Assembly (NCBI GenBank): GCA_913061425.1
Contig: CAJXUO010000091.1
Span: 1 to 6,209, forward strand
Reading direction: 5' to 3'
DNA length: 6,209 nucleotides
Source: an uncultured Lutibacter sp.
Lineage (GTDB): Bacteria > Bacteroidota > Bacteroidia > Flavobacteriales > Flavobacteriaceae
Shown here: positions 1 through 6,209 of the stretch, piece by piece
Layout of the letters: each line of letters opens with the position of its first letter
Numbering within the stretch: the first letter of the stretch is position 1
Notes under the pieces: generated by a model
Told to the model about the DNA's origin: nothing
Database searches by the model: none
What the model saw: only the letters and a program-made list of their open reading frames with translations
Program-made: the position numbers and the translations under genes

Positions 1-830
1 CATTAAGAGTGTGGGAAAGAAGATATAGTTTTTTAAAACCAAGCCGTACTAATTCAAATATTCGCTTTTATTCAGATGAAGAAGTTCGGAAATTATTAAA
101 TATTTCAATTTTATTGAATAATAACTATCGCATTTCTAAAATAGATAACTTAAATGTAGATGAATTTAATGAACTGATTCTAAATTTTAAATTTAATTAT
201 TCAGATAAGTTTGAAGATGACATTAGCAGGTTAATATTATACATGATTGATATGGATGAAAATGCTTTTGAGCAAGTATTTCAAAAAAATGTCATGAAAA
301 ATGGATTACTGACGACTATGATAAGTTTGATTTATCCATTCTTAAATCAAGTAGGATTGTTATGGACAACTAATAAAACTATTCCTTCGCAAGAACACTT
401 CATGTCTAATTTGATTCGTCAGAAAATAATTTCAGCAATTGACTTATTAAATAATCCTGATAACTCAGCACCAAGAATCATCTTGCTTCTACCGGAAGAA
501 GAAAGTCATGAAATAGGATTAATATTGGCATCATACATTGCCAAAAAATCAGGGTGGAGAGTTTATTATTTAGGACAAAATGTGCCCATAGTTAACTTAG
601 ATAAACTACAGGAATTGACTAAAGCAAAAGCCTTTTTCACAATGTTTGTAGCACCAAAGAAAGAAAAGTATTTTGCGAATTTCACTTCTAAAGCTCATAA
701 AATTGATGCTGCTTTTTTTGTTTCAGGAAACTATGATGCTAAATATGTATCTTCAAATATTAAATATATAAGTAATCCTGATGATTTTACTGAGCAGTTA
801 AAAAAATTATCATTGAAAGCAGTAGTATAG
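1..830 (+). CDS. MerR-family regulator with cobalamin-binding-like domain, CarH/LitR type (5' truncated)
   Basis: Probable DNA-binding transcriptional regulator with a B12-type sensor region. The frame is already open at base 3 and reads L-R-V-W-E-R-R-Y, the second half of a MerR winged-helix motif. The GTG at base 9 is therefore an internal Val, and the true start lies before the window, probably about 20 residues upstream. Numbering from that GTG, residues 1-50 are the remaining MerR domain (RTNSNIRFYSDEE, then the RISKI segment). Residues 70-145 resemble the helical B12-binding cap and residues 155-270 the Rossmann-like cobalamin fold. W119 is followed nine residues later by E129-H130, the W-x9-EH motif known from AdoCbl photoreceptors of the CarH/LitR family. 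E165-S-H167-E-I-G170 fits the ExHxxG loop, with H167 the likely lower cobalt ligand. The later SxL and GG motifs are degenerate (TMF at 211-213, SGN at 239-241). Relatives often control carotenoid genes, but none are visible here. Family assignment is firm; actual B12 or light sensing is inference. Confidence 0.88.
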   Translation, partial: LRVWERRYSFLKPSRTNSNIRFYSDEEVRKLLNISILLNNNYRISKIDNLNVDEFNELILNFKFNYSDKFEDDISRLILYMIDMDENAFEQVFQKNVMKNGLLTTMISLIYPFLNQVGLLWTTNKTIPSQEHFMSNLIRQKIISAIDLLNNPDNSAPRIILLLPEEESHEIGLILASYIAKKSGWRVYYLGQNVPIVNLDKLQELTKAKAFFTMFVAPKKEKYFANFTSKAHKIDAAFFVSGNYDAKYVSSNIKYISNPDDFTEQLKKLSLKAVV

Positions 831-889
831 ATGTTTTTTTACTTTTTAATAAAATAAAATATAATTTTACTACATACAATTACGTTTTA

Positions 890-897
890 TATCTTTG
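890..897 (+). promoter_or_regulatory. Candidate Bacteroidota -7 promoter element for the PASTA-rluD operon
   Basis: TATCTTTG is an exact match to the TAnnTTTG element used by the Bacteroidota primary sigma factor. It lies 17 bases before the ATG at 915, which would give a leader of only about 10 bases. No clear TTG -33 box is seen at the expected distance, so the call rests on the -7 element and its position in the AT-rich gap between two genes. The same octamer precedes the DUF2853 gene on the opposite strand. Confidence 0.45.
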
Positions 898-914
898 TCA
901 AAATCAAAAATGAT

Positions 915-1472
915 ATGAGTTTATTAAATTTTGTAAAAAGTAAAACCTTTATAAGACAATTAGTTTCTGCTGCTATTGTATTACTAATTTTTATATTTTT
1001 ATTAATGCTGTGGCTGAATTTATCTACAAATCACAGTCAAAAAATTCAAGTCCCAAATTTATCAAAATTAACCATATCAGAAGTAAAGATAAAATTAGAC
1101 GAGTTAGATTTAGAATTTAAAATTTTAGACTCTACTAATTATAATCCTATGTACCCACCTTTATCTGTTATTGAACAAGATCCTGAAACTGGAGATTTTG
1201 TAAAAGAGAACAGAAAAATATATTTAAAAATAAACAGAGCTACGTATCAAGATATTCAATTGCCAAATGTTTTAAAGAAGTCACGTAGAAATGCTGAAAC
1301 AGTTTTAAAAGCACTTGGATTTAGAATAGGAAAGAATCCAAAGTATGTTCTAGACATTGCTAAAGACGTAGTACGTGGATTGTATCATAAAGGAAAAGTT
1401 GTAAAAACGGGAAGTAAATTGCCGAAAAACTCAGTAATAGATTTAAAATTAGGTGACGGAAAAGATCGCTAA
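915..1472 (+). CDS. Membrane-anchored protein with two PASTA domains
   Basis: Protein of 185 residues with a short basic cytoplasmic N-terminus (K8, K10, R14), one transmembrane helix at about 15-35, and two extracytoplasmic PASTA repeats at about 44-107 and 113-180. The PASTA hallmarks are visible: VPNL at 46-49 and LPNV at 116-119 open the repeats, and VIEQDPETGDFVKENRKIYLKI closes the first one. PASTA domains of penicillin-binding proteins and Ser/Thr kinases bind peptidoglycan fragments or beta-lactams. This protein has no kinase or transpeptidase domain, so a periplasmic, wall-associated role is inferred and no enzyme activity is expected. The start at 915 is preferred because the earlier ATG at 910 is followed at once by a stop in its frame. 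rluD begins 12 bases downstream on the same strand, so the two are probably co-transcribed. From memory, PASTA-rluD pairs recur in Bacteroidota, often beside D-alanine-D-alanine ligase, which is absent here. Confidence 0.85.
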   Translation: MSLLNFVKSKTFIRQLVSAAIVLLIFIFLLMLWLNLSTNHSQKIQVPNLSKLTISEVKIKLDELDLEFKILDSTNYNPMYPPLSVIEQDPETGDFVKENRKIYLKINRATYQDIQLPNVLKKSRRNAETVLKALGFRIGKNPKYVLDIAKDVVRGLYHKGKVVKTGSKLPKNSVIDLKLGDGKDR

Positions 1473-1484
1473 ATTCAAAAGAAT

Positions 1485-2519
1485 ATGATAAAAGAAGAGG
1501 GGCCTGAGCAAGAACTTGAGCAGGAAGAATTATATGAGCATTTTAGATATGTGGCTAATGAAGGTCAAGAGCCTTTGAGAGTTGATAAGTTTTTGATGAA
1601 TTTTGTTGAAAATGCAACTCGAAATAAAATTCAGCAGGCAGCCAAAGCTGGAAATGTTTTGGTGAATGATATTGCTGTAAAATCTAATTACAAAGTAAAA
1701 CCAAAGGATGTCGTTCGTGTTGTTTTAGCGCATCCACCACATGAAAATTTATTGGTTGCAGAAGATATTCCAATTGATATTTTATATGAAGATGATGACG
1801 TTCTTGTAGTCAATAAGCAAGCAGGAATGGTTGTGCATCCAGGACATGGAAATTATTCGGGAACATTGGTAAATGCATTAATTCATCATATAGAGAATTT
1901 ACCTAATAACAGTAATGAGCGTCCAGGATTAGTTCATAGAATTGATAAAGACACAAGTGGAATTTTGGTTGTAGCTAAGACAGAATTTGCAATGGCGCAT
2001 TTATCAAAACAATTTTTTGACCGAACTACAGAGCGTTTGTATTATGCTTTGGTTTGGGGAAATCTTGAACAAGAATCAGGAACTATCCAAGGTCATGTTG
2101 GAAGGAGTTTAAAGAACAGGTTACAAATGGATGTTTTTCCAGAAGGCGATTTTGGTAAACACGCAGTAACGCATTTTAAAGTTGTAGAACGTTTTAGTTA
2201 TGTAACTCTAGTAGAGTGCAAGTTAGAGACTGGTAGAACACATCAGATTAGAGCACATTTTAAGCATATTGGACACACGCTTTTCAATGACGAACGTTAT
2301 GGAGGTGATGGAATTTTAAAAGGGACTACGTTTACAAAATACAAGCAGTTTGTAGATAATTGTTTTAAGGTTTTGCCAAGACAAGCCTTGCATGCAAAAA
2401 CATTAGGTTTTACGCATCCAACAACTGGAAAGTTTATGCAATTCAATTCTGAAATTCCAGAAGATATCCTACAATGTCTTGAGAAATGGCGAAACTATAC
2501 TGTGAACCAGAAGGTGTAA
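1485..2519 (+). CDS. rluD: Ribosomal large subunit pseudouridine synthase, RluA/RluD family
   Basis: RNA pseudouridine synthase of 344 residues. In E. coli, RluD converts U1911, U1915 and U1917 of 23S rRNA helix 69 to pseudouridine in the cytoplasm. Residues 1-30 are an acidic, Glu-rich extension. An S4 RNA-binding domain spans about 31-80 (LRVDKFL at 31-37, then AAKAGNVLVNDI). The catalytic domain spans about 95-325. It carries the HRIDKDTSG motif at 151-159 with the catalytic Asp154, the LETGRTHQIRAH motif at 247-258, and FNDERYGG at 267-274. Having both an S4 domain and this catalytic core points to the RluD/RluC/RluA family, and the length fits RluD better than the shorter RluA. The exact uridine targets cannot be read from sequence. 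The ATG at 1485 is 12 bases after the PASTA stop, and no separate promoter is visible, so the gene is probably translated from the operon mRNA. Confidence 0.93.
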   Translation: MIKEEGPEQELEQEELYEHFRYVANEGQEPLRVDKFLMNFVENATRNKIQQAAKAGNVLVNDIAVKSNYKVKPKDVVRVVLAHPPHENLLVAEDIPIDILYEDDDVLVVNKQAGMVVHPGHGNYSGTLVNALIHHIENLPNNSNERPGLVHRIDKDTSGILVVAKTEFAMAHLSKQFFDRTTERLYYALVWGNLEQESGTIQGHVGRSLKNRLQMDVFPEGDFGKHAVTHFKVVERFSYVTLVECKLETGRTHQIRAHFKHIGHTLFNDERYGGDGILKGTTFTKYKQFVDNCFKVLPRQALHAKTLGFTHPTTGKFMQFNSEIPEDILQCLEKWRNYTVNQKV

Positions 2520-2638
2520 GCATTTGATTGAAAATACGTCCTTCTAAGTTTCAAAACTAAATAGTTTAATAACGGGTTTTCTATTTTTCTATCATGCCAT
2601 ATCTTTATTGTCTATTTCGTTTTTCAATTACTGCCAAG

Positions 2639-2654
2639 GTGTAAATATATACAC
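2639..2654. promoter_or_regulatory. 16-base dyad in the rluD-yaaA gap (possible operator)
   Basis: GTGTAAATATATACAC has perfect 5-base inverted arms, GTGTA and TACAC, around an A/T-only centre. It lies about 84 bases before the yaaA start, in a 218-base gap (2520-2737) with no other gene. Its size and symmetry suit a dimeric regulator, and its position could place it near a yaaA promoter, but no convincing -33/-7 pair is seen nearby. The arms carry four G/C bases, so it is more than plain AT symmetry. Function is inference. Confidence 0.25.
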
Positions 2655-2737
2655 TACATATATTCACTCTATATTTTATTGTAATATTCTTTTAATTTGT
2701 ATTTTTACTATTCATTATAAGTAATAAATAATCACCA

Positions 2738-3496
2738 ATGAAAATAGTTATTTCACCTGCAAAATCTCTAAACTTTGAAACTGCTGCACCTACAACTTTA
2801 CATACACACGGAGTGTTTTTAAAAGAAGCAGAAAAACTGAGTAGTATCTTAAAAAAGAAATCAGCGAATTCAATTTCTAAACTCATGCACGTATCTGATA
2901 ATTTAGGACAACTAAATTTTGAGAGAAATCAAACGTGGAGCTTGCCATTTACTTTAGAGAATTCTAAACAAGCTATTTATGCTTTTTCTGGTGATGTTTT
3001 TCGTGGTTTGGACGTAATGAGTTTATCATCAAATAAAGTTCCGAAATTGCAAGATAAACTACGTATTATTTCAGGTCAATATGGACTGTTGAAGCCATTG
3101 GATTTAATGCAAGCTTATAGATTAGAAATGGGAACAAAATTGAAAGTAGGTAGTAAAGATAATTTATATCAGTTTTGGGGAAGCGCTATAACACACAGTT
3201 TGAATGAAGAATTAAGTGAAGATGAATTATTTGTAAACCTTGCAAGTAATGAATATTTCAAGGCTTTAAAGCCAAAAGAACTAAAAACTAAAATTATCAC
3301 ACCCGTTTTTAAAGATTATAAAGATGGGAAGTTAAAAACGATAGGTTTTTTCGCAAAATTAGCAAGGGGTTATATGGTTCGTTATATCATAGAGAATGAT
3401 GTTGAAACTATTGAAGGACTTAAAGGTTTTGATACTGAAAGGTATAGGTATGATGATAATCTATCAACTGATACGGAGTTAGTATTTACACGATAA
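2738..3496 (+). CDS. yaaA: Peroxide stress protein YaaA (DUF328/UPF0246)
   Basis: Cytoplasmic protein of 252 residues, the usual length for the family. In E. coli, YaaA is induced under peroxide stress and limits DNA and protein damage by keeping intracellular unincorporated iron low. Its fold has been linked to DNA binding. Family signatures run along the whole protein: the N-terminal ISPAKSL at 5-11, YAFSGDVFRGLD at 81-92, LRIISGQYGLLKPLDLMQAY at 108-127, NLASNEYFK at 167-175, ARGYMVRYIIEN at 209-220 and GFDTERYRYD at 230-239. No break or missing block is seen. The ATG at 2738 puts the conserved M-K-I-V-I-S start in place, so the start is secure. The gene stands alone between a 218-base gap and the terminator at 3515-3543. 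A peroxide-responsive regulator site was not identified, so regulation here is unknown. Confidence 0.93.
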   Translation: MKIVISPAKSLNFETAAPTTLHTHGVFLKEAEKLSSILKKKSANSISKLMHVSDNLGQLNFERNQTWSLPFTLENSKQAIYAFSGDVFRGLDVMSLSSNKVPKLQDKLRIISGQYGLLKPLDLMQAYRLEMGTKLKVGSKDNLYQFWGSAITHSLNEELSEDELFVNLASNEYFKALKPKELKTKIITPVFKDYKDGKLKTIGFFAKLARGYMVRYIIENDVETIEGLKGFDTERYRYDDNLSTDTELVFTR

Positions 3497-3514
3497 GTTA
3501 GTATAGATATAACA

Positions 3515-3543
3515 AAAAAGCCAACTCATTGAGTTGGCTTTTT
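3515..3543. terminator. Strong bidirectional intrinsic terminator between yaaA and the DUF2853 gene
   Basis: GCCAACTC (3520-3527) pairs perfectly with GAGTTGGC (3531-3538) across a 3-base ATT loop. Five A before and five T after extend the stem to 13 base pairs. On the + strand the hairpin ends in a T-run 19 bases after the yaaA stop. On the minus strand it also ends in a T-run, 24 bases past the DUF2853 stop. One hairpin therefore serves both convergent genes. Confidence 0.92.
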
Positions 3544-3566
3544 GTAATAAAATTAAAAAAAACTGT

Positions 3567-3908
3567 TTAGAATCCGTAAACAGACTCTTTATCAAATTTT
3601 TTCATAAGCATATAATAAACTACTGCTCTATATTTTTTTCTTTCTGATTTTCCAATTCGTTCAATTACTTCTTCAATTCCAGCATCTAAAGCAGGACTAT
3701 CAGTTAGCCCAAGTTTTTTCATTAAAAATTTTTTTTTAACAGTTACAAGTTCTTTTGCATCAGTACCAGAAACAGTTTCAGCATCTGCTTTATAGATAGA
3801 TGGCCCTAATCCTTTAGTTACAGCAGTTAATAAATCTAAATTAGATCTTAGATCTCTATCATCCATAAACTTTTTGTATAGGGCTACTTTTTCGTCAAAT
3901 TTACTCAT
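3567..3908 (-). CDS. DUF2853 family protein of unknown function
   Basis: Small soluble protein of 113 residues, recognised as DUF2853 by its N-terminal M-S-K-F-D-E-K-V-A-L-Y-K-K-F, the central LGPSIYKADAETVSG at 34-48 and the C-terminal KYRAVVYYMLMKKF at 92-105. It is rich in Lys, probably all-helical, and has no signal peptide, membrane segment or Cys, so it should be cytoplasmic. No function is known to me for the family, and I do not infer one. It lies 90 bases downstream of sdaA on the same strand. The gap holds an AT-rich hairpin and its own -7-like element, so it is probably transcribed independently. The reading frame includes an A9 run at 3729-3737 (read on the minus strand) encoding Lys-Lys-Lys. 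The gene ends at the shared terminator at 3515-3543. Confidence 0.85.
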   Translation of the reverse strand: MSKFDEKVALYKKFMDDRDLRSNLDLLTAVTKGLGPSIYKADAETVSGTDAKELVTVKKKFLMKKLGLTDSPALDAGIEEVIERIGKSERKKYRAVVYYMLMKKFDKESVYGF

Positions 3909-3940
3909 TGGTGTTGATTTTACAAATTAATACTTGGCTT

Positions 3941-3952
3941 TTTGTATACAAA
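3941..3952. promoter_or_regulatory. Perfect 12-base palindrome at the expected start of DUF2853 transcription
   Basis: TTTGTATACAAA is a perfect palindrome. On the minus strand it begins 6 bases after the candidate -7 element at 3959-3966, so it would cover the transcription start and the first leader bases. That position suits a repressor operator. The site lies 32 bases upstream of the DUF2853 start codon. A 12-base AT-rich palindrome can also arise by chance. Confidence 0.3.
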
Positions 3953-3958
3953 CCTTCT

Positions 3959-3966
3959 CAAAGATA
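3959..3966 (-). promoter_or_regulatory. Candidate -7 promoter element for the DUF2853 gene
   Basis: Read on the minus strand this is TATCTTTG, identical to the octamer at 890-897 (+) and an exact TAnnTTTG match. It would start transcription near 3952 and give a leader of about 45 bases. No clear TTG -33 element is visible upstream. It directly follows the T-run of the hairpin at 3966-3999, an arrangement expected where one gene ends and the next transcription unit begins. Confidence 0.45.
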
Positions 3967-3999
3967 AAAAATAATATTCGTTTTTGAAAATTATTTTTT
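3966..3999 (-). terminator. AT-rich hairpin after the sdaA stop, possible weak terminator
   Basis: On the minus strand, AAAAAATAATTTTC (3999-3986) pairs with GAATATTATTTTTT (3979-3966) with one mismatch in 14 and a 6-base loop. The structure starts at the sdaA stop codon and ends in six T. It has the shape of an intrinsic terminator but only one G-C pair, so its strength is doubtful. The other strand also ends in T, so it could act both ways. Confidence 0.4.
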
Positions 4000-5423
4000 T
4001 AACAATCTGAAATATTTACACTTACCGCTAATCCACCTTCCGAAGTTTCTTTATATTTTGTATTCATATCTAGTGAAGTTTTCCACATAGTAGAGATTAC
4101 TTTATCAAACGGAACTTTTGCATTTTTCACATCAGATTCTAAAGCCAATTCAGCAGCACTAATAGCCTTTATTGCTCCCATAACATTGCGTTCTATACAA
4201 GGTATTTGAACTAAACCTCCAATAGGATCACACGTTAAGCCGAGATGATGTTCCATTGCTATTTCACTAGCCATTAATACTTGTTCAGGAGTTCCGCCAA
4301 GTAATTCGGTTAAAGCGCCTGCAGCCATTGCTGATGAAACACCAATTTCTGCTTGACAACCTCCCATTGCAGCAGATATTGTAGCCCCTTTTTTAACAAT
4401 ACTTCCTATTTCTCCTGCAACGAGTAAGAATTTTTTAATATGATTAAAATTGGCGGCATGATCTTCAATCACCAAGTAATACATTAATACTGCAGGTATT
4501 ACTCCAGCACTTCCATTTGTAGGTGCAGTAACAACACGTCCTAAAGAAGCATTTACTTCATTAACACTTAGCGCAAAACAACTCACCCATTTTAGAATTT
4601 GTCTAAATTTCACTTCTGTATTTCTTATGGAAATAATCCATTCTTGTGGATTTGAATATGGAGTTTCACCTTTTAATTTTTGATGTATATCAAATGCTCT
4701 TCTTCTTACATTCAAACCTCCAGGTAAAGTTCCTTCGGTATGACATCCAAGATACATACATTCAAGCATTGTATCCCAAATGCGTAAAAGTTCACTGTCA
4801 ATTTCTTTTTCAGATCTTAATGAGAGTTCGTTTTTTAAAACAATCTCAGAAATTGGCGTATTTTCTTTTTTACAATACTCCTCTAATTCTTTTGCCGTTT
4901 GGATTGGAAATGGAAAAGCATTATAAAGTTTATCTTTCTTTTTAGAAATTATTCGTTCTTCTTGTACTACAAATCCTCCACCAATAGAATAGTATACTTC
5001 TGATGATATTTCAGTGGCACCTTCAAAACCTGTAAACTTAATTCCATTTGAATGGTATGGAAGAAAATTTCTATTAAAAATAATAGATTCTGAACTATTA
5101 AAATTAATATTCTTTTGATTGTCAAACTTCAATTGATTGGATTCTTTAACCTCTTTAATAATCAAATCAATAGTATCTACAGGCATCGTTTCAGGATCTT
5201 TACCAGACAAGCCTAAAATAACGGCTAGATCTGTTGCGTGTCCTTTTCCTGTGAGTGATAAAGAACCATGTAAATCTACTTTAACGTGTGTAATTTTGTC
5301 AAAGAGTAAATTATCTTTAAGATGTTTAATCCATCGTTCAGCAGCTCTCCATGGACCTAAAGTGTGCGAACTAGAGGGTCCAATCCCTATTTTAAGCATA
5401 TCAAATACTGAAATACATTCCAT
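3999..5423 (-). CDS. sdaA: L-serine ammonia-lyase, iron-sulfur dependent, single-chain
   Basis: Enzyme of 474 residues that converts L-serine to pyruvate and ammonia using a [4Fe-4S] cluster rather than PLP (EC 4.3.1.17). The N-terminal SDH-beta domain (about 3-160) starts with the [17 protein letters not shown] motif and continues with [14 protein letters not shown]. The SDH-alpha catalytic domain (about 190-470) contains [13 protein letters not shown] at 231-243 and [13 protein letters not shown] at 299-311. Cys356 (in GGCQAE), Cys398 (LTCDPIGG) and Cys409 (IPCIERN) have the same 42- and 11-residue spacing as the three cluster cysteines I recall from the Legionella enzyme. The last residue of the protein is Cys474, matching the C-terminal Cys that caps the cluster in that enzyme. 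Both domains lie in one chain, as in the E. coli SdaA type, and all key residues are present. It is divergent from dnaK across a 208-base gap. A role in serine catabolism or detoxification is inferred. Confidence 0.95.
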   Translation of the reverse strand: MECISVFDMLKIGIGPSSSHTLGPWRAAERWIKHLKDNLLFDKITHVKVDLHGSLSLTGKGHATDLAVILGLSGKDPETMPVDTIDLIIKEVKESNQLKFDNQKNINFNSSESIIFNRNFLPYHSNGIKFTGFEGATEISSEVYYSIGGGFVVQEERIISKKKDKLYNAFPFPIQTAKELEEYCKKENTPISEIVLKNELSLRSEKEIDSELLRIWDTMLECMYLGCHTEGTLPGGLNVRRRAFDIHQKLKGETPYSNPQEWIISIRNTEVKFRQILKWVSCFALSVNEVNASLGRVVTAPTNGSAGVIPAVLMYYLVIEDHAANFNHIKKFLLVAGEIGSIVKKGATISAAMGGCQAEIGVSSAMAAGALTELLGGTPEQVLMASEIAMEHHLGLTCDPIGGLVQIPCIERNVMGAIKAISAAELALESDVKNAKVPFDKVISTMWKTSLDMNTKYKETSEGGLAVSVNISDC

Positions 5424-5472
5424 TTTAGTTGGGTCGTTTTTATGCGGCTAATATATGATATAAGTAAAAGGA

Positions 5473-5551
5473 TATGTCAAATAATATGTTTTTATAAAAA
5501 AGGATGACACTTTTTTAAGTTGAAAGTGAATGAATATGACAACATGACATA
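5473..5551. repeat. Cluster of four ATGACA boxes in the sdaA-dnaK divergent region
   Basis: ATGACA occurs at 5504-5509, 5536-5541 and 5544-5549. TATGTCA at 5473-5479 is the reverse complement of TGACATA at 5545-5551, giving a fourth box in opposite orientation. Two of the boxes are 8 bases apart, start to start. The cluster lies between the sdaA start (5423) and the sigma-54-like element at 5561. It could bind a regulator of either gene, but no family is assigned. Confidence 0.25.
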
Positions 5552-5560
5552 AAATATCTG

Positions 5561-5577
5561 TTGGCATAAAGATTGTC
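5561..5577 (+). promoter_or_regulatory. Sigma-54-like -24/-12 element upstream of dnaK
   Basis: TTGGCATAAAGATTGTC has a TTGGCA -24 box and a TTGT -12 box, with exactly 10 bases between GG (5563-5564) and the -12 G (5575). The sigma-54 consensus is TTGGCA-N6-TTGC, so the key -12 GC is GT here. Transcription would start near 5587 with a leader of about 45 bases. No CIRCE inverted repeat (HrcA operator) and no exact TAnnTTTG box are seen in the same gap. Position and spacing are suggestive, but the -12 mismatch keeps confidence low. Confidence 0.3.
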
Positions 5578-5628
5578 TTATGGTTATCGATTGGAAAAAA
5601 TAATCAACACAATTATAAAATAAAATAA

Positions 5629-6209
<581 letters not shown>

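Noticed and set aside
2556..2572. Terminator after rluD formed by AAACTA and TAGTTT
   Set aside because: The stem is short and AT-rich with almost no loop, and no T-run follows directly. It is not supportable as a terminator.
2679..2699. yaaA promoter from TTG (2679-2681) and TAATTTG (2693-2699)
   Set aside because: The -7 box is one base short of TAnnTTTG and the spacing of 11 bases is too short.
2692..2886. Minus-strand open frame of 64 codons overlapping the start of yaaA
   Set aside because: It lies antisense to conserved yaaA coding sequence, has no recognisable domain and is very rich in Phe, as expected from a shadow of AT-rich DNA.
4646..4945. Plus-strand open frame of 99 codons inside sdaA
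   Set aside because: It is fully antisense to the conserved serine ammonia-lyase gene and resembles no family. sdaA explains the region.
5137..5451. Plus-strand open frame of 104 codons opposite the 5' end of sdaA
   Set aside because: Shadow of the conserved N-terminal domain of SdaA; no independent coding evidence.
5450..5480. E. coli-type promoter for sdaA on the minus strand (TTGACA at 5480-5475, TATATT at 5455-5450)
   Set aside because: The spacing is 19 bases and the Bacteroidota primary sigma factor uses a different -7 element. TTGACA here also coincides with one of the ATGACA-type boxes, so the match is not specific.

Overview
The window is AT-rich bacterial DNA, most likely from a member of the Bacteroidota close to Flavobacteriaceae. 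The grounds are the low G+C, the lack of Shine-Dalgarno sequences before start codons (leaders are A-rich instead), two exact matches to the Bacteroidota -7 promoter element TAnnTTTG, and the gene types: a MerR/B12-binding regulator, a membrane-anchored PASTA protein next to rluD, and a DUF2853 protein. The assignment is inference from the sequence alone.

Layout. Bases 1-830 (+) hold a 5'-truncated MerR-family regulator with a cobalamin-binding region that carries the W-x9-EH signature of CarH/LitR photoreceptors. A likely two-gene operon follows on the + strand: a PASTA-domain membrane protein (915-1472) and a 23S rRNA pseudouridine synthase of the RluD type (1485-2519). After a 218-base gap containing a 16-base dyad comes yaaA (2738-3496, +), which ends at a strong bidirectional terminator (3515-3543). 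That terminator is shared with the convergent minus-strand genes: a DUF2853 protein (3567-3908) and, upstream of it, an iron-sulfur L-serine ammonia-lyase sdaA (3999-5423). A 208-base divergent region separates sdaA from dnaK (5632 onward, +). It has repeated ATGACA boxes and a sigma-54-like GG-N10-GT element.

The dnaK gene is cut at about base 6164. The last 45 bases (6165-6209) are not biological. They match the Illumina Nextera transposase mosaic end, the read-2 adapter stem, an 8-base i7 index and the start of the flow-cell adapter. The window therefore ends at an untrimmed contig end, and any protein translated through it carries a false tail.

The genes are mostly housekeeping: translation/ribosome maturation (rluD), protein folding (dnaK), oxidative stress (yaaA) and serine catabolism (sdaA). 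They do not form one pathway. I found no mobile element, CRISPR array, RNA gene or defence system, and no convincing new multi-gene system. The points most worth following up are the adapter, the CarH-like signature in the regulator, and the regulatory DNA upstream of dnaK and the DUF2853 gene.
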